Shown one piece after another: positions 1 through 13,100 of a stretch of 64,000 nt of DNA; the first letter of the stretch is position 1, and every line of letters starts with the position of its first letter. Made by a program: the position numbers and the translations under genes. This stretch comes from Nipponacmea schrenckii. Its lineage: Eukaryota > Mollusca > Gastropoda > Lottiidae. Location: NCBI GenBank assembly GCA_030562195.1, contig CM060201.1, forward strand, positions 29,184,067-29,248,066. Reading direction: 5' to 3'. The notes under the pieces are model-generated. The model was not told where the DNA came from. It saw only the letters and a program-made list of their open reading frames with translations, and searched no databases.

Positions 1-2244
1 TAGGTTGAGATCGTCCATTTACACACTCAATATAGTCAGAGCAGCTTCCTCCCAATTTATAATATTTAAGTCCCTTTACAATTGTACATCGATCTGAAAG
101 TAAAAAATAATAATTGTTATTTGGGTAAATATATAGTATATATACGGTGGTTATAATGTTTGAAAAGAAACTGGCATAAGCTTGTCTTGGATCATAAGTC
201 AAAATAATTGCATATCAAATTCAAAATCCTTGATCCACCGAAATGAAAAAATATTTGTCTTACCATTAGAACAACTAACTTTAGCCATGTGATCACATGT
301 TAGTTTGTCTTGGTTCCAGAAGGTTCCAGATCCACAAGTCTTTACGACGAAGCTGGTGAGCCCTCCCTCACTGAAAAAACATTGGACGAATTTGTGACAT
401 TCTTCATGACTGTTGTAACCAATACCGTTTAACATACGGCATCCACTACATGGTCCGTCTGTAGTTGGTTTGGTTGGTTCTGAAGTTGTAGGTCTTTGTG
501 TTGTTGGTTCTGGTGTAGTAGGTCTTTGTGTTGTTGGTTCTGGTGTGGTAGGCTTTGGTGTTGTTGTTGTTGTGGTTGTTGTGGTGGTTGTGGCTAATTA
601 CACAAAGAACGTTTATTTAATAGTATTAATTGCTTAATTATTCTCTTAAAAGTTAGCTGACATTTTAAGCCATAAGATTTATGATTAGTGATTAGTTTTC
701 AATAAGAATATATTCACTAAAGGTTTTCTAGATATTGATATTTCTAGACTGTATACAATTCATCAATAACATGAGTTCTCTACTTACTCGGACAGAATTG
801 AATCTCCAGACCAGCAATTAATTTAGCAAAAGCATCAAAATCTTCAATGACATAAGCTTGTGCCGGATTGGAAGCTATTCCAGTTAATTCTTCATCCATA
901 ATTCTAGCACCAATACCAATAGCAAACATGTTGACTCCCATATCTTTAGCTATCTGAGCTTGTCTCAAAGTCAGCTCCTTCTCATGTGATGCTCCATCTG
1001 GAAAAAATGTATTCTAAATTCCTCAAGAGGCAAAGTGTAATTTAAACCAACCTGGCCTCGATTAATTGCACTGGAACCATATGACGGCCAATGCCCATGG
1101 TATCAAATAGGTTTGGCAAATTATCTTTTCATGAGAATCGAAAATCCGATTTTCACGGATTTTAACTTCTTGAAAATCTAGATCAACAAACCTGTAATAA
1201 CTATTCCAACTTGTGGTATTCCCGGTCGTTCCCTTCTCTTCAATACATTAATCATTTCTTCGATACCCAGATCTGTTCTAGTTCCAGTTCTGGGATGAGC
1301 CATATTTTCCATGGCTAATACAAGTTTTTCTTGATCTCCAGACATTTCAATGACTTCAGAAACAGCAGAACTATATACAACGGCACCAAAATGTTTGTTG
1401 TTCTCTTCCACTTCGATATCTCGAATGAATTTGGCCATGACTTCTCTTATGGTTTGAAATTCATCTGGGAAGATGGTTTCAGATCCATCAATAACAGCTA
1501 CTACATCTAATAGATGTTCACATTGTTGTTTCTCAACATATAATCCTGATAGAACAAATGAAAGAGCTTTACATTATGCTTGTGGTGCATGTGATAATGG
1601 TTTTATGTCTTTGAGGATGTTCTGCTCACACTTAGAGTTTTCGTGCCTCTCCCTTCCCTTAAACATAACATGGTTTTTTGGAGTCAAGTGCTTTAAGCAG
1701 TGACCCAAATACCAGTGGCGGATTTATTGAACCAAGTCCACTCAAATAGTATTTATTATTTTATAATTTATTACTAATACTAATTTATATATACAGTGAA
1801 ACAGAATAACTGCCGGCTTACGATAGCATTAACTTACATTGATTTCCAGAGGGGTCTCAGATGTCAGGATAGTATATGTTAAAAACAAATTTCTCAAGGT
1901 AAGGGCCCAATATACTATGTCTACGGGCCCTCGCTCATCTTGTTGAGTCACTGGCTATAGGTAACATAAAAGAAATACATCTTTTGTATCTCTTTAGATT
2001 AGACCCATATTGCTCGAAATTATATTGCTTAGACCAAAATCAAGAACAGTAATTAAAGAAGTGGATCATTCAAATAATATACAAATGTCTAAACATTGCT
2101 TTCAACCACTAAAATTGCAAAGCCTTTGTTCTGAAACAAATGCATTGTTTTGTATTAATGCAGACTAAAAAGAATCCCGAGTGGTCACTCACCTGAGCAG
2201 CTATGGCTGACGACAGCAAGTATTAAAATAACAAGACGATTCAT
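1..2244 (-). CDS. Secreted vWA + chitin-binding (peritrophin-A) protein, 3' end beyond window
   Basis: Five exons join in one frame with GT-AG sites: 2244-2193, 1545-1192, 997-788, 593-264 and 93-1 (continuing off the edge). All four junctions are phase 1, which is typical of shuffled extracellular modules. Residues 1-17 (MNRLVILILAVVSHSCS) are a signal peptide. Residues about 31-205 are a von Willebrand A domain, with DGSET at the MIDAS position (37-41; the usual form is DxSxS), a TRTDLG loop, VGIVITDG and the FAIGIG strand. Residues about 206-251 are a Thr/Pro linker with repeated PEPTTQRPTT, probably O-glycosylated. A six-plus-cysteine chitin-binding type-2 domain follows (GYNSHEECHKFVQC...C...C...C), and a second one begins in exon 5 (RCTIVKGLKYYKLGGSC...YIEC). 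In molluscs this architecture occurs in shell-matrix and mucus proteins that tie chitin to a protein network. That role is inferred from architecture alone. The C-terminus is not visible. Confidence 0.88.
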
Positions 2245-2257
2245 CTGAAATACACAG

Positions 2258-2270
2258 GTATATATATACC
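2258..2270 (-). promoter_or_regulatory. TATA-like stretch or intron end just upstream of the vWA start codon
   Basis: On the minus strand, a TATATATA run lies about 15-25 bases before the ATG at 2244. The bases directly before that ATG (TGTGTATTTCAG) also read as a good 3' splice site. So the ATG may be the first base of exon 2, after a separate 5' UTR exon; a possible donor (GAGGGTAAGC on the minus strand) lies near 2,750. The sequence alone does not decide between a TATA promoter with a very short leader and a spliced leader exon. Confidence 0.25.
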
Positions 2271-2963
2271 AGAAGGATGATAAGGAAACACTGCCAAAAT
2301 TATTTTTATTGGCAGAATAGTTTTGGTGAAGAGATTCTTACCCCATACCACTATTCCGAAAATCAATGTCTATGAATGACCATCCTTCAGTTAATATAAG
2401 GATTGGGCTTATCAATTATAATTGTCAAATGCCAAAACCTAACTGGCTAACTCTACAATATGAACTCGTAAGATCTGACGCCACACTGGGTATGTCCAGT
2501 AGCGTAGAACATTGTGAACCTTTTTATATTTGAAAAACATATAATACAAACTTTTCTCACTCTAGCCATTGAAAATAATTCTCGTACCATTCTGGTCCCC
2601 TCTCCTACATATTTCTGTACCAATTCATAAAAATATAATCTTACCTTTTAGGCTTGAGAATCAGGCTTTCTGTACACCACATCTGACGATACATATCCAC
2701 CTCATGTTTATATATCCTTTCTGACTCCATAAATCTTAAGATCACAGGCTTACCCTCTGTAATAAAAACAGAGATAAAACTTTAAAATATCAACCTGAAA
2801 TTTCTTAATCAAATACATGTTTGTAATTTATATCTTTTTTGAGGGAACTCAAAATCCTGGTTGAATATATTTTTTTATGAATTTTTTTTTACACATGTAC
2901 ATGTAGTTAAAGAATCTAAACAGGTTTTTGTACACGTATGATTTGAGCGTGACTGTACCCATA
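2271..2963. other. Intergenic / possible 5' UTR region of the vWA gene
   Basis: AT-rich sequence with no open reading frame of interest. Apart from the possible minus-strand donor near 2,750, nothing recognisable is seen. Confidence 0.4.
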
Positions 2964-4711
2964 CTTACAATAGTACTAAACAAACCTAGTCTTATAATGA
3001 CTCTAAACAAACCTATTCTTACAATAGTACTAAACACACCTAGTCTTACAATAGTACTAAACAAACCTAGTCTTATATGACTCTAAACGCACCTATTCAA
3101 TAGACTAAACAACCTATCTACAATAGTACTAAACAAACCTAGTCTTATAATGACTCTAAACGCACCTAGTCATATAATGACACTAAACAAACCTATTCTT
3201 ACAATAGTACTAAACATACCTAGTCTTATAATGACTCTAAACGCACCTAGTCATATAATGACACTAAACAAACCTATTCTTACAATAGTACTAAACAAAC
3301 CTAGTCTTACAATGACACTTAACATGTCTAGTCTTACAATGACACTAAACATGTCTAGTCTTACAATGACATTAATCATGCCTAATCTTAATGACACTAC
3401 ACATGTCTTGTCTTACAATGACATTAATCATGTCTAGTCTTACAGGGACACTAGACATGTCTAGTCTTACAATGACACTAAACATGTTTAGTCTTACAAT
3501 GACATTAATCATGCCTAGCCTTACAATGACTCTAATCTAGCCTAGTCTTACAATGACATTAATCATGTCTAGTCTTATAATAACACTAATCATGTCTAGT
3601 CTTACAATGACACCAATCATGCCTAGTCTTACAATGAGACTAAACTAGCCTAGTCTTACAATGACATTAATCATGCCTAGTCTTACAATGACACTAAACA
3701 TACCTAGTCTTACAATGACATTAATCGTGCCTAGTCTTACAATGACACTAGACATGTCTAGTCTTACAATGACATTAATCAGGTCTAGTCTTACAATGAC
3801 ACCAATCATGTCTAGTTTTACAATGACACCAATCATGCCTAGTCTTACAATGACACTAATCGTGTATAGTCTTACAATGACACCAATCATGCCTAGTCTT
3901 ACAATGACATTAATCATGCCTAGTCTTACAATGACACTAAACTAGCCTAGTCTTACAATGACACTAAACCAGTCTAGTCTTACAATGACACTAAACATAC
4001 CTAGTCTTACAATGACACTTAACATGCCTAGTCTTACAATGACACTAGATATGCCTTGTGTTACAATGACACTAGACATGCATAGTCTTACAATGACACA
4101 AGATGACACTAGACATGCCTAGTGTTACAATGACACTAGACATGCCTAGTGTTACAATGATAATAGACATGACTAGTGTTACAATGACAATAGACATGCC
4201 TAGTCTTACTGACACTAAAAAAACTAGTCTTACTATCGTACTTATCTAACATAGTCTTACAATGACACTAGACATGCATAGTCTTACAATGACACAAGAT
4301 GACACTAGACATGCATAGTCTTACAATGACACTAGACATGCCTAGTGTTACAATGATAATAGACATGACTAGTGTTACAATGACAATAAACATGCCTAGT
4401 CTTACTGACACTAAACAAAACTAGTCTTACTATCGTACTTATCTAACATAGTCTTACAATGACACTAGACATGCCTAGTCTTACAATGACACTAGACATA
4501 CCTAGTCTTACAATGGCACTAATCATTTCTAGTCTTACAATGTACTAAACTAGCATATAGTATTACAATGACACTAAACTAGCCTAGTCTTACAATGACA
4601 CTAATCATGTCTAGTCTTACAACGATACTAAACTAGCCTAGTGTTACTATAACACTAAACATACCTAGTCTTACTATTGCACTAAACTAGCCTAGTCTTA
4701 CAATGATACTA
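2964..4711. repeat. 27-bp minisatellite (about 60 units)
   Basis: Tandem array of a 27-base unit with core CTAGTCTTACAATGACACTA. The first few units use variants (TACAATAGTACTAAACAAAC), and there are scattered short deletions. A segment around 4,085-4,255 recurs at about 4,260-4,450, including the unusual TTACTATCGTACTTATCTAAC variant, which indicates duplication of several units at once. Because 27 is divisible by three and most units lack stops, artefactual open frames appear on both strands. The array lies between the 5' ends of two divergent genes. Confidence 0.95.
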
Positions 4712-6640
4712 TAATATTTTACCGTTTTTGGTAAAAGGATCTGAACTTGAAGTTTTGGACGCTTTTTATTTTTTATTTTGTCCTGTAATATCTGCATTTA
4801 CAAATATGAAATTAGAAACAAGAACAAATGAATTACCAATACAACTGTAGCCAAATTATGAGCAATTTTAATAAGTTCATGAATAATCATATAGAAGAAC
4901 ACAAGGAAATGAAGGGTTACATTTGAATATATGTAATAGCCAAAAAAGGGGAGGGGAAGGGGGAGGGGACGGGGGGGGGGGTAAGTATACCGATTTACAG
5001 AAAACGGAGCAAACCTATGTTATTAAGGAAGTGTGTTATATCATAGCCTATTCCCTTCTGTCCTTTTTATATTTAAGCTCTCTGCTTCTCTAAAGTGTTC
5101 AAATCTTTAATAATCATATTGCGAGATTATTATTTATCATCGAGCCTTATGTGGCACAAACTGTTCAGGATCTGTATGTACCCCGACATGCACTTTACTT
5201 GCTTTTTTTTCAAACTTTGCTTTCAGTCGTAATAAATTTTTGTTAGTGTCAACAAATTTATTTTTTTCAAAAAACAAACTTCAAAGCATTGTTGTATATC
5301 AATTTAATGTTCAAATATTTATTTGTGTACACTTAGATAGCAACGTGAATAGAAAAAAGTTATATATTTGATATAACTATAATCAAACGTGGATCACAAG
5401 GACCATCTGTAAACCCTTGTGTGTATAAGAGGTTAAAAAAAATCGAGTCCAATGCTTCCCTTTGTTCATATGAACAGTATTTCCAGTCTTGGCGAATGTT
5501 GTAAAATTTCTTCTTCATAAAAATAACATTATATATTCATCAGCTAGACTTACCAGCTGACATGACTAAAGATTAGAATCTATATATAACACAATATATT
5601 CATTATACTAAGTAATTATTGAACGAGGCTGCGAAGCTTGTTTCAAATTTACTTAGTTTAATGGATTCTTACTTGTACTTATTTTTATGGATTCATTGGA
5701 TTATTGAGGGATTTTCTCTTATAGTTTTGACACCAGGCAAGTCCACTGATGTACAAAGACTCATTTTGACCAAATTTAAATGTTCTTTTTTATTTGTAGT
5801 AAAACATAATAATTAGTAAACCTTTAGTGATTTTACAAGTTTCTAACTAAATAACTTTGGTATTTATCAGCTTGATTTATTAGAACTTTGCCAAATTTGA
5901 AATAGTTCCGCTGGTCCTCTCTTTAAAAAATACCAAATAGGCCTAAATATACAGCTTAACATTGTTCAATTCATGTTCAATTCAAAATTTCTTCTATTTA
6001 TTTGTGGTCTGTTGTAAGTTCATTAACAGATTTGCCTCCCCTGCACCGTTACTTCGTCAATTAGGAATATTTCGGTAAAAGTGCTATTAATACGAACGCG
6101 TGTACGCACGTGTAAATGTCACACGCGACGCTAATAATATTCCAAGAATAACATGAATCATTCACTATCGATTTGAATATCATTGCAATATCCATTTAGT
6201 CCAAATTTGTTGGCAATAAAAAAGGGTTTAAATTTGCATATATTATATAAATGAGCATTTAATAAAATTAAAACAGTCTAGGTACAAAATGTCTCCCAAA
6301 TCAAATACAAAATCTAACAAACATCAAAATATTTCGGAGTGGGAAACTGTTTCAAAACAGAGACTAATATTTATTTGCAAAGAGAGTACTTGTTTCACTA
6401 AGTAAATAAGAATTCTTTGTTTTATACAAATTTCTTCGTTTGAAACTAGCCACAGGAGTCAGAAATATGGCTGTTCTGTTATCCTCCCTAACATAACCAA
6501 ATCATGATCAAAATTATGAAAATTTTTTGTACTGACAGCTTATGTATTCAATATATTCATGATGCATGTTGGTTAATCTCCTGGTATTGTGTTGCAATAT
6601 TGTGACTCATGTCAAGCCAATTTTTTTTCACAGGATGAGT
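4712..6640. other. Intergenic, AT-rich, with a G-run and a CpG-rich spot
   Basis: No gene is supported. It holds a purine tract with several G-runs (4,948-4,981) and a short CpG-dense stretch at 6,090-6,132 (GAACGCGTGTACGCACGTGT, with a CACGTG E-box and GCGTGT/ACACGC inverted halves). It could contain the promoter of the long plus-strand gene that follows. A 38-codon frame at 6,289-6,405 has no recognisable product. Confidence 0.4.
4948..4981 (+). other. G-rich tract, possible G-quadruplex
   Basis: Several runs of three or more G within 34 bases (GGGG-A-GGGG-AA-GGGGG-A-GGGG, then AC and a run of about 11 G). The spacing satisfies the usual four-run quadruplex pattern on the plus strand. It stands out in an otherwise AT-rich region. 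A long homopolymer like this is also prone to sequencing error. Confidence 0.5.
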
Positions 6641-6754
6641 ATTTTTTTTTCGGGAGGTGAAAGGAAGAGCTGAAAGGGGTGTGACAGTTTTCTGACAGCC
6701 CATGCCGGTCGATTGTGACAACTGCACCCGGATATAGTTTGAGGACATTGCACG
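6640..6754 (+). other. Possible non-coding first exon of the long plus-strand gene
   Basis: A stretch richer in GC than its surroundings (GGGAGGTGAAAGGAAGAGCT ... CACCCGGATATAG ... GACATTGCACG) ends at a good 5' splice site, CACG|GTAAGA, at 6,755. The first in-frame start codon of the gene lies in an exon with its own 3' splice site at 18,531, so an upstream leader exon must exist. This is the best candidate seen. A start at about 6,640 is a guess; RNA evidence is lacking. Confidence 0.25.
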
Positions 6755-9700
6755 GTAAGATAATTTTTCTTTGTATATTTGTTTCATGTAAACATGAAAT
6801 ATATTTTTTATACAATAAATCTGTTCATAAACGTATTTCTAATTAATATAGTAAATTTGTTGTGGGAGTATCAATTAATATTATGACTCGTCTGCTGACT
6901 GATTCCAATAGCTGAATAGGCATTGAACTACTGATTAGTCATCAGTCATAAAGGTGATGCTTGGTTTAGAACAATCGACGATTTTAATCTACAGACTCGA
7001 TTCAAGCCATAAGCTACTGCCTTATTGCCATTTCCTCAAGTCAACATCCTTGGTTACTGGGTAAAGTGTTTACAATACTAGGATTCCAATTGATTTTCAC
7101 TTTGATGAAATTTATTTTTAGTTTCATTAATATACAATAACATTGATGACTTATCTATCATATTTGCTCTTCATATCCTTTGTTGTGAAGGGCTTAAAGG
7201 CATAATATATAACTTAATGCTAGCAAATGTGGCTTAAATGACTTTGTGTCTAGTTTGACTAACATAGTCCATAGGCCTACATGGTTTATTATTTTGGCAT
7301 TTGAAATTATTCTTTGTCATGCTTTATTTTCGAACACCTTGAATTATCAAGATTGTCTGAGTCAGTTTGAATCTAACCTTTGCTACATTGCTAGGCATAT
7401 CTTGTCATTTTATGACATAATATAAGTATTATCGATTGTGTACAGCTTGTTTTCGCAATTTGGAGAAAAAAATTTTGATAGCTAGTCATGAAAAAGTCAA
7501 GATTTTCAATGCCAATCCTCCTGAAATATTGAATCTGAGGCCAGCTTCAAATGATAGAATTCTTGGTTGTTTCTCTGAGGTCCTTGAATGGATTAAATAT
7601 TTACATGTTAAATAAAACTAAAGAGTTCTAAGGATTAGTGATTCAAAAATGTAGGGCAGCCATGTATTGATTTCTTGTGTTGTATTCTATTATTAAATAT
7701 CTGTTTTATGTCATGTTTTATTTTCATCACCTATTTTTATTCGATTTTTCTGAATATTTTATTCAGTATTCAGTGCACTTACGAGTTCTCCTTCTGATCA
7801 ATGTCTATACAAGTGATACCGGTACTTAATGCAGGTCAATATTTATTATACATAAGTAAATGCAAAAATGACAATTCTTGTCTAAAATATAGATATTCAT
7901 GACATTTCAATGAAGGATTTGAACAGGTAAATGGAATTGGACATTAAAAAATGTCAAGTTCAGTTGAAAATCAGTTGTGTTTCACCAGCAATTTCTTATC
8001 AAAATGCTGTATACTGAAATACATAGCATAGCCTCTACTTGTAACCTAAGTCAGTGCTTCTATAGGAGAGCGTCTCTTATAATATAATACCCTAAACCAG
8101 CAGCCAAGTCTGTTTTTCGCTGTAGCAGTATGTGGCCTTATTTTTGATATGGAGCTTAGGATAAGATCTAGGAGCTGTATCAGACATTTAGCAATCACTG
8201 GAAGTCATTTTTGCTTGGTCAAACTAAGTGAATACAAATTGTAATGGTACTTTGTGTTGCAAGTTTTGAGTAAAATAACCTGATATTCAATACATTGGTT
8301 AGATTTAATAAGGTTTAGCAAGAATTTAATTGCCTTTGGCATATTTTCCTTCACATTAACTGTTAAAACAGAAAGTATAATACATAAAAAGTATGATACA
8401 TGAAAATTACAATGTCATAACAAGATTTCAAGAGGATATGTTTGTATTGAATAAAGAACTGTTTGAAGTAAGAAATGTCATAGTGAAGGGCTCTTGACCT
8501 AAACTAAGGTAATTTATTGATAAGACCTTATTAAAGGACCTGTTCAATGGCTTACCTATAAGTTTGCCAGATTTACATCTCTATACTTTAAGATATTAGA
8601 CCAGAAAAGACTATTGTTACTCTCGAAAGCATCCAGCATGGATTCAGACAATGCTATTTGACTAAAACATGTTACAACTGTTCCATTATAATATAGTTTG
8701 GGTGATAGCCATCTTTAAATGTTTATATTGAACTAAATAATATAAAAACTGACTAGGTCCGTATATATAGATATAGTATTGACTAGTAGATATTGATTTA
8801 ATATGGGTAGTTTTAGTAATAATACTTAATATAGTAAGATACTGTGCCTGTTGATTAGTTTTTATTAACGGTCATTTCAATTATTTTCCGTACACTGGAC
8901 ATTGCAGCTGAGTACCAGAATAGAATTCAGCTATTTAAGCAAATTAAATTTCAGTCTCTTGTTACGTGAGCTGTAAAGTGTCTACAAGCTGCTAAATCTA
9001 ATGCTTCCTTTTGAAAGCTGTATCTGATAGCTATTTGAAAAATGCTCATCATGTCTCTTCAATAGGAAATTGAAGAACCTGTATACACGGTACTGTTTCA
9101 GAAGGCTGAATGTGGACCTCTTCTATAAATCCATCATAGTTAAATGTCTTAAAGGGGTGTCAATGAGGTTCTCTAAAACATTTATGTGTATACAGTACTC
9201 TGATAACATCAATTTGCATCATTCTAATTTGCAATCTTATATCTGTGGTTCCTGCAATTCCACTAAAACTAAGTGTTAGATGTGGTCACTAAACACTAAG
9301 GCCATGTGTGATACAAGCACATGTTCTTAGTTTTGAGGAAAATGCCGGAACCACAGACGTCTGATTGAAAATGGTAAAAATGGAATAGTGCAAATTGATG
9401 CTATCAGTGTCCCTGAGACACAAAAGTTAGTGAAACCTATTTACAATCCATTTTAGCTGTAAAATCCTAAAATCCAAAATTACAGCCAAGTTATTGGAAC
9501 AGAAACACTCAAGGGCTACCATGTTGACTCTGATAGCCAGACAATTTCTATATGCATGTTCTATAAGCGCAGGATTAGTGGAAATTGGGTTTTGCAATGA
9601 TCCCAGCAGTATTAACTTTACACTTGTTAAGTGTAGATTACTTTTTGCTTATAAGACATATGGAAATAGACATATATAGTGCTTCTTTTGTGGATTACTT

Positions 9701-9911
9701 TAGAGGACTAAATACAGGATACAATAAAGTGATTTCAAGAGTCATCTCCCTTGGAATGTATATAAAATTTTTGAAGATATGACATTTTCAATCTTCTTGT
9801 AAAGTTTTAAGTTAAATTACCTAAATGGTTGAAATATTTTTATAAAATAAAAGTAAGATTTTCGAATAACTTCCTCTCTTGTATTACTTATTAGCAATTC
9901 AGGTATTTAAG
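6755..9911 (+). other. Presumed first intron, left part, AT-rich
   Basis: No coding exon is recognised. The stretch contains an inverted pair of dispersed-repeat copies (about 9,145-9,262 and 9,345-9,440), described separately, and otherwise unremarkable AT-rich DNA. Confidence 0.35.
9145..9440. repeat. Inverted pair of a dispersed repeat (foldback)
   Basis: The plus-strand arm at about 9,145-9,262 (GATAACATCAATTTGCATCA ... TCTGTGGTTCCTGCAATTCC) matches the reverse complement of 9,345-9,440 (GATAGCATCAATTTGCACTA ... TCTGTGGTTCCGGCATTTTCC) with many differences. A related copy lies at about 16,780-16,850 (AGACGTCTGATTGAAAATTG, GGAATGATGCTATCA), and a weak one at about 55,138-55,190. This is either a foldback element or two copies of one old interspersed repeat in opposite orientation. 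Confidence 0.5.
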
Positions 9912-10172
9912 GTTTCCACTCTTGTATTAGTAATGAAAGTTTTTAAATTATTTCCACTCTTGTATTAGTAATAGAATTTAAATTATTTCCACTCTTGTAT
10001 TAGTAATGAAAGTTTTTAAATTATTTCCACTCTTGTATTAGTAATAGAATTTAAATTATTTCCACTCTTGTATTAGTAATAGAATTTAAATTTTTCCACT
10101 CTTGTATTAGTAAGAGAATTTAAATTATTTCCACTCTTGTATTAGTAATAATTTAAATATTTCCACTAATGT
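9912..10172. repeat. 35/38-bp minisatellite
   Basis: About seven units sharing TTTCCACTCTTGTATTAGTA. Two unit lengths are intermixed: one ends AATAGAATTTAAATTA (35 bases), the other AATGAAAGTTTTTAAATTA (38 bases). A degenerate half-unit precedes the array near 9,870. Confidence 0.85.
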
Positions 10173-13100
10173 ATTTGTAGAATTACTATGAAAATTATTC
10201 TAATTCAAGTTTTGTTGTTTTGTTCATGCCTTAATGCAGCTGATTATGGTGATTAACAAATAATTAAGGATATATCAAGATTTATCAATATTCTGCTTAT
10301 AAATTATTCATTAGTTCCACAGAACAAAGGATTTTATTGTTGACTATTGTTATCAATATGAATTTACTTCCAAACTTCAACTAGGGCTTCTGTTAAGATC
10401 GACAAAATGAAATATAAATGAACAATAGTGGACTATTTTTTCCCTACAATGGTTTTAGTTTCAGACTTCATGCTCTACTTAATATGCAAACATAAAAGCA
10501 GCTTTCTGTTTTTGGAATTATACTGGTAATATATGAAAACTTAATACTGAAATCTAGAGAAACTATCCTTGGTTTCAACTAATATATAGTCCTTGATGAG
10601 GTTCAACATCAAAACTACTTTAATCTGCTTTCTTAACAATAAGTACCCTCCATTTTTATTAACACTTTTAAATTTATTCAGTTTGATCAAGTCGAAGCAT
10701 ATGTAAAAAGCAGGGATAATTTGGAATGGTATTGAAAATGTAAAGTTTGAATACTGCTCCTTTAATTTGAGTAATGTAGACTTTGGTAGGCATATGTTTT
10801 GTTAAATGAATTATATGATTGAAGCATACATGACTTTATAAGAGCTATTGGCTAATTAGATATTATCTCTTGAAAACTTCCAAAAAATTTTTGTGTAAGG
10901 GAAATCATATTATAGAATGTTTTCTTTGATTCATGCAATTATTTGTAAGGATAGTTCCTCAAAAACATGGAGTATATGAAAGGAACCAAAGTTCAACTGA
11001 TGAGTCAGTTTGTCTGGGAAGAACCATGGAATGTTGACCATTTATGGAATCTGTAGTCTGTCAGAAGCAGACACACTTTATGTGGAAGCTACCAATATGA
11101 TTGAAATTGTGATAAGTGAATTTTACAGCAATCTGATTGGTTGGTTGTGACACAATTATAGATCATTCCATTTCTTACAGGAGGGGTTCAAGTTGTTATT
11201 TCTACTCTAAAGTGTATTTGTGTAGTTCTAAGTATGTCAATACTAAAATATATTTACTGGTTCCAATTTCCTTTGTAACTAAAAATGTCCAAGACATTTC
11301 TCACGATATCAAGATATTTTGATGCTGTCAACTAAGTGTGAATATAAATATCTTAATCCAAATTTAATTTTAATCTCAGCTCTCTTGAAAAGATAAGGGT
11401 TCTTCCTGAAAGTCTGTTAAATGATACCCAACAGAATTCTTGCAGGACAAACATTGGAATCTGGTGAAATAAAGTTGCCCAGCTGTCTGAGTATCAAGTT
11501 TTAGTAGGCTATAGAGCAAATACAGTTAGGGTCTTGTTTGGTGTATATTACAAACATTGGGGAATACTGATTAACTTGTAGTGAAGAGATAATATTGGTA
11601 AGCAAATGATAATAATATTATTTAAGAAATTTACATAAGAGTAGAGTATATGTTGAAATAAATATCAGGCTGATTTCTAATTTTGGAGTCGTTTTTAGTG
11701 AGCTACCCTAAAAGTGAGGAATAACAGTACTGGTATAGGAAAAGATATTGATGTAAGGCTTTTCTTTATTGTTATGGATTATATGTTTGGTTCGCCATTT
11801 TTTTTATATGTGACATTGAAGAAAATTCATAGTTTTTCTTAATATATAGGAAAATATATTGTTTATATGCATAGGAATGAATCACAAGGAGAAAAATGAC
11901 AAAACTGAATGCAGAATATTGTATCATGACAAATGAAAATCAATTTTATACAGTTACTATCTAATCTAAACAGTAGTATTGGTATGTAATTTATATTGGC
12001 TGTGATCCAAATTTTAGTATATACCGGCACTGGCGGCACATGAAGTCCGTGGAATCTACAAACCTGATAATTCTGGCAAATTGTCTATGACTACTATGAC
12101 TTATTTCTCATTCATAATAAAGGATTGTTATTTTTTAGTCAATGATTTGTAATCCCTGAAATTTTGTAGGATAGGAAAATTCATTTTTGACCCAAATCCA
12201 GGTTGAATAGACCCAACTGTTTTAGTCCCTTATTGCAAGAGGGACAAGTTGTTTGACCATTTGTTTGACCAATGGTACCTTAGTCTCAGAATATTTTAGT
12301 TAAGCTTATCAGTAATAGTGTTCGCAGTTCAGCATAGAAATTTAAGCTTTTAGTTCTGTGTATGTATATCTGCATTTGAAATGTTCGTCAGGACATTTCT
12401 TGAGACTATGCCATATATTGAACAGACATTCATAGCGCTTTGATCATGTCCTTCAGTTAGCACTTCATAAATGTCCATATTATTTAATTAGAAAGACAAA
12501 TTTATTGTTCGTATCTAGGTATTTTTGAATAGAATTGGTGATTTTCATATATTCAAGACCCAAAGAAACCCAATAAAATCGCGAACAATGTTCTTTAAAT
12601 AGAACCAGTGTAAAAAGGGGATTACTTGCTTGCTAATAGCCTAAGATAACATTTTCCTACATTGCACATTGTTTTGACTTGTCAACATTGAAATTTCAAT
12701 GAAGTTTTTCATTTCAAGAAACGAGTGCTAATACATGATTTTTATTTTCTGATCTATTATGAAATTATATTAACTTTATTTGTGTATTTTATATGGATTG
12801 ATTAAAATATGATACCACCAAAATACACTGTAATAGTATAGTATAGTGTTAGATAACCTATTGCATAGAAGCTATGGTTCTGTGCTTTTCATATTTTATG
12901 CTGAAAAGGTTTATTGGGTTCATATTGAAGAGAAATCTTGTTTTTAAGAAATGTATTTGAGAATTGTTAATGCACTCTTTTAATATCTATATATGGTTAA
13001 TTTTCTCACTTTGTAAACTTTGATTGTAGTGCAACTCTTGATTCACTGAAATATTGTTAAAATTGACTTGTGATTGTGATAGTGGCAAATATTGATGTCA

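Noticed and set aside
3150..3945. Open frames of 90-95 codons on both strands with repeats such as MTLNMSSLT and VIVRLGMI
   Set aside because: They are products of the 27-bp minisatellite, whose unit length is divisible by three. Frames on both strands, no splice or domain evidence.
2964..4711. CRISPR-like array
   Set aside because: The units are contiguous with no unique spacers, and the context is eukaryotic.
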